64,000 bases of DNA from JAFEDN01 sp963697455 (lineage in GTDB: Bacteria > Pseudomonadota > Gammaproteobacteria > Coxiellales > Coxiellaceae), in contig CAVOOI010000014.1 in the NCBI GenBank assembly GCA_963697455.1, forward strand, positions 1 through 64,000, read 5' to 3'. The notes below the pieces were generated by a model. It made no database searches. It was not told the origin of the DNA and saw nothing but the letters and a program-made list of their open reading frames with translations. The translations under genes were made by a program, and so were the position numbers. Positions 8,636 to 17,231 of this stretch are shown here, one piece after another; position 1 is the first letter of the stretch; every line of letters begins with the position of its first letter.

Positions 8636-9286
8636 TTGATTAAAACCGTGTTGATTGATGACCATGTATTAGTTCGATCAGCTATACGTGAGATGCTACA
8701 GGAAGTCAAAGGTGTTTCGGTCATTGGTGATACAGGGACAGGCCGGGAAGGTGTAGATTTGGTGCAACGCCTGCACCCCGATTTAGTGATATTAGATTTA
8801 AAACTTCCTGATCAAACCGGTCTAGAAGTCACTCAAAAGATACTACGTTTTAACCCCGACATTAAAATTCTCATCGTTTCTTCAGTCGTAAATGATCTTT
8901 TCCTGTTTCGTTTGTTAGAAGCAGGTGCACATGGTTACCTCACTAAGGAAGCGAAACAAGAAGAATTAATTTACGCCATTAAATCTGTGTGCGCAGGGCA
9001 GCGCATCATTAGCCCCCAGTTGGCAAAGCGTTTGGCGCTTGCTAGAACGGATTATAAAAAAGATAATGTTTTCAATAGTATTTCAGAACGTGAAATGGAA
9101 GTTTTGATGATGGTCGTTCGAGGTTTGTCAGTGAAAGAAATGGCAGAGAAATTGAATATTAGCCATAAAACTGTGCATAGTTACCGCAGCCGGATCTTCG
9201 AAAAATTAAATGTAAAAAGTGATTTGGCGGTTACATTATTGGCTATTCATCACGGCCTTATTATCCTAGAAGACTCTCTTGAATAA
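8636..9286 (+). CDS. NarL/FixJ response regulator, GacA/UvrY/LetA type
   Basis: A 216-residue two-component response regulator. The receiver domain has the acidic pair at residues 8-9, the phospho-acceptor Asp54 (LVILDLKLPD) and the conserved Lys104 (GYLTKEA). The C-terminal LuxR-type helix-turn-helix spans about residues 145-205 (SEREMEVLMMVVRG, VKEMAEKLNISHKTVHSYRSR, split in two). Overall it follows GacA/UvrY/LetA, which switch growth phase and virulence via Rsm small RNAs, although I see no such RNA here. I choose TTG 8636 because AGGAG lies 7 nt upstream and the resulting MIKTVLIDDH matches the family start; ATG 8594 would add 14 residues. No sensor kinase gene is adjacent. Confidence 0.88.
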   Translation: MIKTVLIDDHVLVRSAIREMLQEVKGVSVIGDTGTGREGVDLVQRLHPDLVILDLKLPDQTGLEVTQKILRFNPDIKILIVSSVVNDLFLFRLLEAGAHGYLTKEAKQEELIYAIKSVCAGQRIISPQLAKRLALARTDYKKDNVFNSISEREMEVLMMVVRGLSVKEMAEKLNISHKTVHSYRSRIFEKLNVKSDLAVTLLAIHHGLIILEDSLE

Positions 9287-9302
9287 CGCACTTCGTAGAT
9301 AG

Positions 9303-9420
9303 GAACGTCCACTTTTGCCTCAGGTTCAATGAAAAACCGTCCTCAAAATGCTCACATACTGATGTATGCTCCGCTTTTTCGGCCAATTTTTCATTGAACC
9401 TGAGGCAAAATTGAACGTTC
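9303..9420. repeat. Long inverted repeat (34-bp arms)
   Basis: The arms at 9303-9336 and 9387-9420 are complementary over 34 bp with 2 mismatches, and their inner 24 bp are perfect (TTTTGCCTCAGGTTCAATG then AAAAA). The roughly 50-bp loop contains CTCACATACTGATGTATGCTCCG, itself partly palindromic. The element lies between two convergent genes, so it could stop transcription from both sides. It has no long T-tract. Confidence 0.85.
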
Positions 9421-9480
9421 TGCGTTTGCAAGTATTTATGCTTTGATTTTAACCGTAGGAAATAGTACTTCATACCGCGA

Positions 9481-10158
9481 TCAAGTCGCGGGATGACGAG
9501 GCTCAATATGAGGGATTATGGGTTTATTGGGGTTTTTCGCAAAATAGCTGTAGTCTATTGGATTGTTGCCGACGCCTCCCCAGGTCCAACCATATTTACT
9601 GAATATTTGATAAACTTTATCGCCTTTCACAATCATTCCAGGGACAGGTTTTGATCGATCTAAGTATGCCCCGCCTTTGGGAGGCAGTACTTGATCACCT
9701 CTTACCTGAGGGTTAATTAACGTATTAATATTTAATGCATATCCATGGCTTTGTAATGAATAGGTCTGAGGATTTTGGGTGCTGATTTGACAATTAAAAC
9801 CTGAAGTATTGTTGGCGGCCATGGCGGCGTGGCTATCCCCTCTAAAAGTATCCATAGTTTCCATCCGCTCAATAGGGAATTGCTCAGCATACAGTTCTCG
9901 GAAAATATTGACCGTCTCCTGAGCCAGGCGCTTATTAATAATTAAAGTTCCAGTATGCGTTTTATGATCAAAACCCCAGTAGGATAGGCTTAAAAGCGCA
10001 AGTTCATTCAATGATACTGGGCAATCTAGATGCCGGTCAGGGGGGATGGCGGTAATCTCATATTGAAATTCTTGGCTGGTTTGGGGGATATCAGCAGCGA
10101 AAACCGGATTGGATACGATTATTACCGTTGCAAATAAAGCTATCAAAAATTTAATCAT
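9481..10158 (-). CDS. Exported M15-fold protein lacking the zinc ligands
   Basis: A 225-residue exported protein with a signal peptide ending VFA-AD near residue 21. From about residue 60 it matches the M15 (VanY-like, Peptidase_M15_4) D,D/L,D-carboxypeptidase fold: WGFDHKTHTGTLIINK, ANNTSGFNC, PKGGAYLDRS, PGMIVKGD, GWTWGG. The zinc motif S-x-H-x-x-G-x-A-x-D is read here as residues 134-143 S-L-Q-S-H-G-Y-A-L-N, so the His and Asp ligands are Gln136 and Asn143. The third ligand region DYxHF is D-Y-S-Y-F, with Tyr205 in place of His. The fold is kept while all three metal ligands appear lost, so it is probably a periplasmic binding or regulatory pseudo-peptidase. Confidence 0.75.
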   Translation of the reverse strand: MIKFLIALFATVIIVSNPVFAADIPQTSQEFQYEITAIPPDRHLDCPVSLNELALLSLSYWGFDHKTHTGTLIINKRLAQETVNIFRELYAEQFPIERMETMDTFRGDSHAAMAANNTSGFNCQISTQNPQTYSLQSHGYALNINTLINPQVRGDQVLPPKGGAYLDRSKPVPGMIVKGDKVYQIFSKYGWTWGGVGNNPIDYSYFAKNPNKPIIPHIEPRHPAT

Positions 10159-10271
10159 AAGCCTGATTATAAAGATTTATAGATGATTAGCAACCCAGTG
10201 GCTCGTAACTGATCATTTTTTGTCCTATAATTAAAATTGACTAAAATTTAAGTTGTTGTCAGGGAGGAAGG

Positions 10272-10664
10272 ATGAAAAAGGATAAGTTAGTAATAATAGG
10301 GTGTGTCATTTTTGGAATGTCTGCCCACTGCATGGCTGCAGGTAAGATCATCAATTGCCCGGTTTTAAATGCTAAGCAATACGGTAAAACCACTTATTAT
10401 GATCCGGACTCAGGACATATTTGGAATTTATCCTGGCAAAATAAACAGACCCCGGTATGGAATAATACTTCTATCCCGCAAAGTAGAGTTTGTGGTGTAG
10501 GAAAAACTAAAAACGGCATTCCTATCACCTACCAATGTGCGATTTTTCAATGTAAGTCTAAAGCGGTGGTGGCTAGTCTAGGTCAAAATCAGGCATTTAA
10601 ATGCTTTAGTGCTTATGTATCTACTCAAAATACGTTTTACTGTGATGGATTTTCTACGAGTTAA
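10272..10664 (+). CDS. Small Cys-rich exported protein, function unknown
   Basis: A 130-residue protein with a signal peptide (basic MKKDK, hydrophobic core, likely cut after CMAA near residue 23). The mature part has six Cys residues, likely forming periplasmic or extracellular disulfides, and an aromatic-rich segment (HIWNLSWQNKQTPVW). I do not recognise the family. A good Shine-Dalgarno (GGGAGGAAGG) precedes the ATG. It ends 4 bp into the convergent APC permease gene. Confidence 0.75.
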   Translation: MKKDKLVIIGCVIFGMSAHCMAAGKIINCPVLNAKQYGKTTYYDPDSGHIWNLSWQNKQTPVWNNTSIPQSRVCGVGKTKNGIPITYQCAIFQCKSKAVVASLGQNQAFKCFSAYVSTQNTFYCDGFSTS

Positions 10665-12037
10665 GGGAGCCGTCCGCTGACTAAACTGTGTTTTCTGCTA
10701 TACCAAAAGTAGATAATCAAGCCTATTATCATCCAGATCACAAAACGTAGGAGGGTTATTAATGGGAGATGGCAGATTAGATAGAGACAACTCACTATTC
10801 CTAAAATAGGGACATAAGGGCTAAAAGGAGTTCGAAACGGCAGTGGCAAATTCGGCTGCTGGTGCTTTAAAATAATGACCGCCAGACAAACCGTGCTAAA
10901 TGCCGCCAGAGTCCCTACATTGACTAACTCAGCTAAATCTTGAATTGGAACCAATCCTGAAAGTAAACTAATAACGACAAAACAAATTAAAATAATCCGG
11001 AATGGAGTTTTGGTCCGCGGATGAAGTCGAGACCAAAAAACGGGTAGCAGTTGATCTCGCGACATCGCCAAAAAAATTCGAGTTAAACCGTAATACATCA
11101 CCAGCATGACCGTGGTTAATCCAGCAATAGCGCCTGCGCTAATTAATCCTGCGGCAACTCGATAACCTAATGTGAGCAGTGCATAACTGATAGGTGAACT
11201 GGTATTTAAAGAAGAATAGGGAACAATTGCGGTTAATAGTCCGGTTACTATGATGTATAGCAATGTGCAAATTAATAAAGAAACCATAATACCTATTGGC
11301 AGATCACGTTGAGGAAAAATCGATTCTTCCGCTGCTGTAGAAATGGCGTCAAAACCAATGTAAGCGAAAAAAATTAGCGCGGCGCCTCCCATCACTCCGC
11401 TCCATCCGTACGGCATAAAGGGATGCCAATTGCTGGGGTTAACGTGAAACGCTGCAATCGCGATAAATAAAAGTATAACGAGTAATTTAATGGTGACCAT
11501 GGTGTTATTAAATCGCGCGCTTGCTTTTATACCGGCAATCAGCAGTCCTGTGAGTAAGAATACGATGATCATGGCGGGCAAATTTAACCAGCCGCCTGCT
11601 AATGGACTGTGGGTCAGCGAATTAGGCAGGTGGATTCTGAAGGAATTCAGAAGATCGTTGACATAACTGCTCCAGCCGACGGAAACCGTAGAGACTGAAA
11701 CGGAATATTCAAGCAGCAAATCCCAGCCGATCAGCCAGGCAAAAAATTCGCCGATACCCGCATAAGCATAAGTATAAGCACTCCCGCACCCGCCTACAGT
11801 CGCGGCCAGTTCTGCATAAGATAAGGCGGAAAAACCACAGGCAATGCCGGCGATCACATAAGAAAGGATAAGCGCAGGGCCGGCTTTGGTTGCGGCGGCG
11901 ATGCCGGTCAACACAAAAATTCCAGCGCCGATAATAGCTCCCACGCCCAAAAAGGTTAAGTCTAACGCGGTCAGACATTTTTTTAGATGATCCTGTTCTG
12001 GCACTACAGGCGGGGCTTTTTTACGAAAAAAATCCAT
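10661..12037 (-). CDS. APC-family amino acid permease
   Basis: A 458-residue inner-membrane amino acid/polyamine permease with about 12 membrane segments. The first helix carries the substrate-binding GVGAIIGAGIFVLTG, followed by GPALILSYVIAG and the conserved YAELAATVGGCGSAYTYAY (split here as seen). This resembles cationic amino acid transporters of the YhdG/CAT group. Amino acid uptake is typical of intracellular Legionellales, which use amino acids as carbon and energy sources. The substrate cannot be assigned. Its start is followed upstream by a large palindromic element. Confidence 0.88.
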   Translation of the reverse strand: MDFFRKKAPPVVPEQDHLKKCLTALDLTFLGVGAIIGAGIFVLTGIAAATKAGPALILSYVIAGIACGFSALSYAELAATVGGCGSAYTYAYAGIGEFFAWLIGWDLLLEYSVSVSTVSVGWSSYVNDLLNSFRIHLPNSLTHSPLAGGWLNLPAMIIVFLLTGLLIAGIKASARFNNTMVTIKLLVILLFIAIAAFHVNPSNWHPFMPYGWSGVMGGAALIFFAYIGFDAISTAAEESIFPQRDLPIGIMVSLLICTLLYIIVTGLLTAIVPYSSLNTSSPISYALLTLGYRVAAGLISAGAIAGLTTVMLVMYYGLTRIFLAMSRDQLLPVFWSRLHPRTKTPFRIILICFVVISLLSGLVPIQDLAELVNVGTLAAFSTVCLAVIILKHQQPNLPLPFRTPFSPYVPILGIVSCLYLICHLPLITLLRFVIWMIIGLIIYFWYSRKHSLVSGRLP

Positions 12038-12040
12038 TTC

Positions 12041-12203
12041 TATACCTTACCTCGCCATAATTTGAGGTTTTTAGCGCCCAGCTATGGGCCAGATTGCGTT
12101 GTAAAAAACACGAGCATAGTACCCTCTGTAAGTGTTTTTTACAACTCAAGATGGCTCGTAGATGGGATGCTAAAAAGCTCAAATTATGGCGAGGTAAGGT
12201 ATA
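12041..12203. repeat. 163-bp palindromic element upstream of the permease
   Basis: The ends TATACCTTACCTCGCCATAA and its complement at 12184-12203 form arms of about 35 bp with one mismatch. A second perfect stem, TTGTAAAAAACAC paired with GTGTTTTTTACAA, lies in the middle, and the DNA between is also partly complementary. It would fold into one long cruciform or hairpin. It has no coding capacity and no visible target duplication. It separates the permease from its upstream DNA and may act as its leader or as a MITE. Confidence 0.85.
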
Positions 12204-12266
12204 TCCCTTAAAATTAAGGAAATATAACAGATAAAACTATCACATTGCGATAGGCTCAGCTCAAAA

Positions 12267-12425
12267 CTAGCGAACGCTGGGATTTAAGTGCTTGTCGTAC
12301 AAGGCTTTAGCGGCCCTGAAGTCGACCAGTAACAGGTGTTTAATTTGCTCCTGAATTTGGGGCTTTAATTTATCGAACCCGGCTTTTTCGGTTCTTTTAT
12401 GCGTTGCCATTAAATGTAAGTTCAT
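12267..12425 (-). CDS. Possible 52-residue protein
   Basis: A short open frame with ATG start reading MNLHLMATHKRTEKAGFDKL..., ending ...YDKHLNPSVR. It is basic and helix-prone. The upstream AAAAGG is a weak ribosome binding site at long spacing; an internal ATG six codons in is an alternative. I do not recognise it and it could be a gene remnant. The rest of the 12204-12591 gap shows nothing else I can support. Confidence 0.35.
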   Translation of the reverse strand: MNLHLMATHKRTEKAGFDKLKPQIQEQIKHLLLVDFRAAKALYDKHLNPSVR

Positions 12426-12591
12426 AATATTTTATACCTTTTCTTTATGTGGTAACATCCTTTTAACCCTAGGGCTTTTCCATTCCCGGCATTTCTTGAT
12501 TTTCCTAACACTCATGCCTTTAGAGTCCATACTAAATTGTTTTGATAAAAAAATATGCAGGATATGTTAGCGCTTGGGCGTGAGCTATTTC

Positions 12592-13917
12592 TTACGTTGC
12601 TGGTATTTTGTTGATCAACTTTAGCAATCGAGAAATTTTACTTTGAATCTCCGCATGTTCGCTTTCCATAGTGGAATCGTTAACCAATCCTCCTCCTCCA
12701 TAGCAGTGAATTTTATGGCCATCGCAAAGCAGAGTGCGAATAATAATATTACTGTCCATACGCCCGCGAACATCGCAGAAAGCAATACTCCCGCAATACA
12801 ATGAACGCCGATGCGGCTCGAGTTGATCAATGATTTCCATGGCCCGCCGTTTGGGAGCTCCGGTGATAGAACCGCCAGGGAAACAGTGCCGCAATAAATC
12901 CAGGGGGTGTTGATCATCCTCTAAAATAGCCGTAATCGTACTGACGAGATGGTGGACACTGGCGAAGCTCTCCAAGCTGCAAAGCTTAGGTACCTGAATA
13001 GAACCTGGGCGGCAGCATTTTCCCAAATCATTTCTTAACAAGTCGACGATCATAATGTTTTCTGCGCGATCTTTACTGCTGCTTAATAAAGTTTGCATGG
13101 ATTGTTGATCTTGAACAGGATCGGCAAACCGCGGACTAGTGCCTTTAATCGGTTGAGTGAGTACCTGGCCGTTTTTGACCTGCAGAAAGCGTTCTGGCGA
13201 TAAACACAGAACCGCTCCATCCTTCAAGGCGATATAAGCGCCCATAGGCACTGGATTTTCTGCGCGTAAACGTTGATAGGCTACCCAAGGAGATCCTGTA
13301 AACTTAGCCGTGTAGCGCTGAGCTAAATTAATCTGATAGCAATCACCGTTGCGGATATGTTGTTTCACTTGGCTAAAAGCCGCGGCATACTGACGTTTGT
13401 GCATATTGGGTGAGAAATTTTCGGTTAACGAAAAGTATCCTTCCGGCGTGAGCGCTGGTCGGATGATGCCATTGCGGATAGCGGCAATTTCAGGATGATC
13501 AGGATCATGGCGGCTAATGAGATAAGTGATACATTCGCGATGATCGATAACAATGCTCCAATCATAAAATCCCACCACTGCGCGGGGCAAGCAGATATCG
13601 GAGGAGGAGCGAGGTGTCAATTGCGCGAGATCAAAACCTAAGTCATAACTAAAATAACCCATCGCGCCGATAGTGAATGGCAGTTCGTCAGGGATCGCGG
13701 AGTAATCTGGCGCCGGTTTGGACATAAGCTGTTGTTTTACAGAATGAAATATGTCTGAATGAATATCGTCCACGGTAAGGGTTTGCGTGGGATTAGCGGC
13801 AATAACATCAAAGCGCCCTCGACCGCAGCTATCCAAGAAAATAGCATAAGGCTGTTCGGCGAAAGGCGTGAATAGTCTGCAGGCATCAGCATGATAGGGG
13901 AGTCGAGATATATACAT
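12592..13917 (-). CDS. pabB: Aminodeoxychorismate synthase component I
   Basis: PabB aminates chorismate to 4-amino-4-deoxychorismate on the way to p-aminobenzoate and folate, using ammonia from PabA. The chorismate-binding domain shows LSPERFL, the PabB-type PIKGT (its Lys distinguishes PabB from anthranilate synthase PIAGT), ENIMIVDLLRNDLG, and GGSITGAPK with the C-terminal FCDVRGRMDSNIIIRTL. The start chosen (441 residues, MYISRLPYHADAC) is preferred over an in-frame extension of 21 hydrophobic residues that overlaps the divergent tsaB promoter region. No pabA or pabC is adjacent. Confidence 0.92.
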   Translation of the reverse strand: MYISRLPYHADACRLFTPFAEQPYAIFLDSCGRGRFDVIAANPTQTLTVDDIHSDIFHSVKQQLMSKPAPDYSAIPDELPFTIGAMGYFSYDLGFDLAQLTPRSSSDICLPRAVVGFYDWSIVIDHRECITYLISRHDPDHPEIAAIRNGIIRPALTPEGYFSLTENFSPNMHKRQYAAAFSQVKQHIRNGDCYQINLAQRYTAKFTGSPWVAYQRLRAENPVPMGAYIALKDGAVLCLSPERFLQVKNGQVLTQPIKGTSPRFADPVQDQQSMQTLLSSSKDRAENIMIVDLLRNDLGKCCRPGSIQVPKLCSLESFASVHHLVSTITAILEDDQHPLDLLRHCFPGGSITGAPKRRAMEIIDQLEPHRRSLYCGSIAFCDVRGRMDSNIIIRTLLCDGHKIHCYGGGGLVNDSTMESEHAEIQSKISRLLKLINKIPAT

Positions 13918-13982
13918 CAAATTATGATAGTATAAAAAAACGACTGATAGAAGACCAATCCCCCACCGAAGGGCGATCAACT

Positions 13983-14660
13983 ATGAAAATTCTGGCTTTT
14001 GATACGGCCACCGCAAGCTGCTCAGCGGCCCTATTAATCAATGGGGAAATCATGGAGCGATTTGAAATAGCCCCGCAGCGCCATGCAGAACTGATTTTGC
14101 CGATGATCAGTGATTTATTGAATAGCGCCGGTGTCAGCTTAAAACAGTTGGACGCCATTGCAGTAGGACGAGGCCCTGGCAGTTTTATAGGCGTGCGAAT
14201 TGCCGTGGGTGTTGCGCAAGGCTTGGCTTTTGGAGCAGACTTGCCCGTCATTCCCATTTCAACTCTCCAGACCTTGGCGCAAACTGCGTACCAGCAAACT
14301 GCAAACCCCAACATTATTGCCGGATGGGATGCACGAATGCAGGCTATTTATTGGGGCGCGTATCGTCTAGCAGATGATCAATTAATGATGCCTATCCAGC
14401 CAGACGCCCTGCATAGTCCCTATGAGTTAACCATTCCAACGGGGCCTAAATGGCTGTTAGTGGGCAATGCCTGGCAGGCTTATCGACAAGAATTAGCGCC
14501 AGTGTTAGAATCCTACTCACAGCAAACGGAAATTTATCCACAAGCTCATGCAATGCTCAATATCGCTTCGGTTTTATATCGAGAAGGAAAAGTGCTGAAT
14601 GCGCTTGAAATTGAGCCAATTTATTTACGCGATCAGGTCGCACATATTAAAACGGGATAA
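13983..14660 (+). CDS. tsaB: tRNA threonylcarbamoyladenosine modification protein TsaB
   Basis: TsaB partners TsaD and TsaE to make the universal t6A37 modification of ANN-decoding tRNAs. The 225-residue protein has the ASKHA-fold start MKILAFDTATASCSAAL and the diagnostic GRGPGSFIGVRIAVGVAQGLAF. Length is normal. The ATG follows GAAGGG. It diverges from pabB, and its stop is only 5 bp from the next small gene, indicating an operon. Confidence 0.94.
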   Translation: MKILAFDTATASCSAALLINGEIMERFEIAPQRHAELILPMISDLLNSAGVSLKQLDAIAVGRGPGSFIGVRIAVGVAQGLAFGADLPVIPISTLQTLAQTAYQQTANPNIIAGWDARMQAIYWGAYRLADDQLMMPIQPDALHSPYELTIPTGPKWLLVGNAWQAYRQELAPVLESYSQQTEIYPQAHAMLNIASVLYREGKVLNALEIEPIYLRDQVAHIKTG

Positions 14661-14665
14661 AGTAT

Positions 14666-15022
14666 ATGAAAAGGAAATTGAGTATATTCGAAACCTCAGC
14701 ACTATCTACAAAAAAAACGAAGGCTGAGGGAGAGGAATCGAAGGTGGAAAAAAATAATCTTGATGTAAAGCCTAAGAGCTTATCAGGTAGTAAAATCATA
14801 AAAAATGAACTCAAAGCCGAAGAAGACAGCTTGCCTCCTCATCGGCTAAAGAGATCTCCCGGTTACATACAATGGCTTAATATTTATCAATCTGAGACTG
14901 CTTCGCAAGTTGAGGCTGGTTCTCAAAGTGAGACTGAAGTTGAAGATGAGTCTGATTCTGAATCAACTTCAACTTCAACTTCGACTTTAAGTCCAACTCT
15001 CTCTACCAGAAGTTCACCTTAA
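14666..15022 (+). CDS. Ser/Glu-rich 118-residue protein, possible effector
   Basis: A soluble, low-complexity protein with no signal peptide or membrane segment. The N-terminus is basic (KRKLS, TKKTK), the middle is charged, and the C-terminal 40 residues form an acidic block (SETEVEDESDSE) followed by a Ser/Thr tract (STSTSTSTLSPTLSTRSSP). An acidic patch before a Ser/Thr-rich end is a feature of Dot/Icm translocation signals, although here the acidic patch lies further from the end than usual. It lies 5 bp after tsaB without a promoter of its own that I can see. It is not recognised. Confidence 0.6.
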   Translation: MKRKLSIFETSALSTKKTKAEGEESKVEKNNLDVKPKSLSGSKIIKNELKAEEDSLPPHRLKRSPGYIQWLNIYQSETASQVEAGSQSETEVEDESDSESTSTSTSTLSPTLSTRSSP

Positions 15023-15052
15023 AAGATTTTCCATAACATGAAAGGAGTCAAT

Positions 15053-16465
15053 ATGACTGATTTAACGCTGACCATTAACGGCAACGGAGTTGCCGGCCAA
15101 GGTAGTTCATTCACGGTAATTAATCCGGCAAATGAAACTGCGATTGCTGAGTGTCCCACGGCCACTTCAGAACAAATTGATGATGCTGTCAATGCTGCTC
15201 GCCGTGCATTTGAGACCTGGAAGAAAACCACCTTAGAACAGCGCCGGGAATTATTGCATCGTTGTGCAGCCGTACTCAATGAGCACCGTGATGAGTTAGC
15301 GCGGTTGCTATCCCGTGAGCAGGGCAAGCCTTTGGACAAGGCGCAACAGGAAGTCGAAGATAGCGTGGATGCGTTTAAGCAGATAGCCAAAATCAGCGTG
15401 CCCAACGTTATTTTGCAAGATGACAGTGAAGCGCGAGTGGAAGTGTGCCATAAACCGTTAGGCGTAGTCGCTTCAATCACTCCGTGGAATTATCCGGTTT
15501 ATATCGCGGTGAATAATATTGCGATGACGTTACTAGCGGGTAACACCATTGTCGTTAAACCATCCCCATACACGCCATTATCCACATTACGCATCGGTGA
15601 ACTATTACGGGCAGTTGCCCCCGCCGGTGTGCTGAATGTCATTAGCGGCGGCGACGAAGTGGGAGCGCAGCTTACTAAGCACGCAAAAATTGATAAAATT
15701 AACTTTACCGGCTCAGTGGCGACCGGCAAGAAAATTGCTTTAATTGCCGCTAAAAGTTTAAAACCAGTTACTTTAGAATTAGGCGGCAACGATCCGGCGA
15801 TTGTATTAGCAGATGCAGACGTCAAAAAAATCGCCGAACCCATTTTTTGGGGCGCGTTTACCAATACTGGACAAATTTGCATTGCTATTAAGCGGCTGTA
15901 CGTCCATGAAAGTATCCTTGAACCGCTAGTTGCAGAACTGAAAGCCATTGCCGAGTCGGTTAAATTAGGCGACGGTTTAGAGCCCGGAGTGCAAATGGGC
16001 CCTTTGAATAACGCTGCCCAGTTAAAGCGAGTGAAAGCCTTAGTCGCAGACGCCAAACGGAATGGTGCGAAAATTGTCACCGGCGGGAAAAGTTTAAAAG
16101 GCCCCGGTTATTTTTATCCGCCTACCTTGATCACCCACGTGCAGGAAGGTATGCGCATAGTGGATGAAGAGCAGTTTGGGCCGGTATTGCCGATTATTGC
16201 CTATCACGATGTAGAGGATGTGATCGCTCGCGCTAATGCGACCCGAATGGGTTTAGGCGCTTCCGTCTGGACCAGCGATTGGCGCAAAGGCACTGCTTTT
16301 GCTCAACGCTTAGAAAGTGGGACAGCTTGGGTAAACCAGGTTTTTACCACTCACCCGCACGCGCCGTTCGGCGGTGTCAAAGACTCCGGGGTAGGCCGCG
16401 AAGGCGGAATTTGGGGATTTGCAGGCTCAACGGATTTGCAAACTCTGAGCGTAGCCAAAAAGTAA
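15053..16465 (+). CDS. NAD(P)-dependent aldehyde dehydrogenase
   Basis: An aldehyde dehydrogenase superfamily enzyme that oxidises an aldehyde to its acid; the substrate is unknown (succinate-semialdehyde-like and betaine-aldehyde-like enzymes are both possible). The 470-residue protein has TPWNYPVYIAVNNI with the conserved Asn, the general base Glu242 in TLELGGNDP, the catalytic Cys276 in TGQICIAIK, and EQFGPVLPI near the C-terminus. The start at 15053 follows AAAGGAG at a good distance; an ATG five codons upstream overlaps that site and is unlikely. It is convergent with dapB. Confidence 0.92.
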   Translation: MTDLTLTINGNGVAGQGSSFTVINPANETAIAECPTATSEQIDDAVNAARRAFETWKKTTLEQRRELLHRCAAVLNEHRDELARLLSREQGKPLDKAQQEVEDSVDAFKQIAKISVPNVILQDDSEARVEVCHKPLGVVASITPWNYPVYIAVNNIAMTLLAGNTIVVKPSPYTPLSTLRIGELLRAVAPAGVLNVISGGDEVGAQLTKHAKIDKINFTGSVATGKKIALIAAKSLKPVTLELGGNDPAIVLADADVKKIAEPIFWGAFTNTGQICIAIKRLYVHESILEPLVAELKAIAESVKLGDGLEPGVQMGPLNNAAQLKRVKALVADAKRNGAKIVTGGKSLKGPGYFYPPTLITHVQEGMRIVDEEQFGPVLPIIAYHDVEDVIARANATRMGLGASVWTSDWRKGTAFAQRLESGTAWVNQVFTTHPHAPFGGVKDSGVGREGGIWGFAGSTDLQTLSVAKK

Positions 16466-16502
16466 CTTCGTCATTGCGACTGCGAGAGTCTTAAGTTAAC
16501 GC

Positions 16503-17228
16503 CTATGCCAGGATATTTTCTAGGCCATAGGCTAGATGATCTAGTTCCATCACTTTCTGGCAGGCCAAAACAATACCGGGGATACAACATTGGCGGTCAA
16601 TACCTTGATGACAAATCGTTAGCACTTCACCTGTATCGCCGAAAATGACGGTTTGATGGGAGTAAAAGCCGGGTAGGCGCAACGAATGAATTTGTACCCC
16701 ATCATGGGTTTCTCCGCGGGCTGGCGCCGGTTTCAGTGGCGAAGCTGCAGTTTCATCGCGGGTGGCGGCGATCATGTGAGCGGTTTTTATCGCAGTCCCA
16801 GAAGGTGCGTCTAATTTTAGTGGATGGTGCATTTCGATAATTTCAACATTTGGCAAATACCGGGCAGCATCTTGCGCATATCGCATCATCAATACAGCAC
16901 CCAGAGAAAAATTAGGCACAATAATCCCGCCGAGTTTTTTTCGCGCGCTTTCCGCAGTAAGCTGCTGGATTTGCTCAGGGGTTAAACCAGTGGCGCCAAT
17001 GATGGGCCTAATGCCGGATTGGATGATCGTTTGCGCATTCGCAAATACCACCTGTGGAGTGGTGAATTCAATCACCACATCGGGTTTAAATTGCTGAATA
17101 GCTTGCGCTAAATTATCACCGCGGCCTATTGCTCCAGCCAAGGTTAAATTAGCAGCATTACTGACGGCATTGACAGCAACCCGTCCCATTTTGCCGTTAG
17201 CGCCGTTAACGAGGACTCGAATAGTCAT
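16503..17228 (-). CDS. dapB: 4-hydroxy-tetrahydrodipicolinate reductase
   Basis: DapB reduces hydroxy-tetrahydrodipicolinate with NAD(P)H in the lysine and meso-DAP pathway, supplying the amino acid that MurE adds to peptidoglycan. The 241-residue protein has the Rossmann motif VNGANGKMGR at residues 7-16, IEFTTPQV, and the substrate motif EMHHPLKLDAPSGTA. Length is slightly under the E. coli enzyme (273). It lies 3 bp downstream of sodB on the same strand, so it is probably co-transcribed from the sodB promoter. Confidence 0.95.
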   Translation of the reverse strand: MTIRVLVNGANGKMGRVAVNAVSNAANLTLAGAIGRGDNLAQAIQQFKPDVVIEFTTPQVVFANAQTIIQSGIRPIIGATGLTPEQIQQLTAESARKKLGGIIVPNFSLGAVLMMRYAQDAARYLPNVEIIEMHHPLKLDAPSGTAIKTAHMIAATRDETAASPLKPAPARGETHDGVQIHSLRLPGFYSHQTVIFGDTGEVLTICHQGIDRQCCIPGIVLACQKVMELDHLAYGLENILA

Positions 17229-17231
17229 GTT

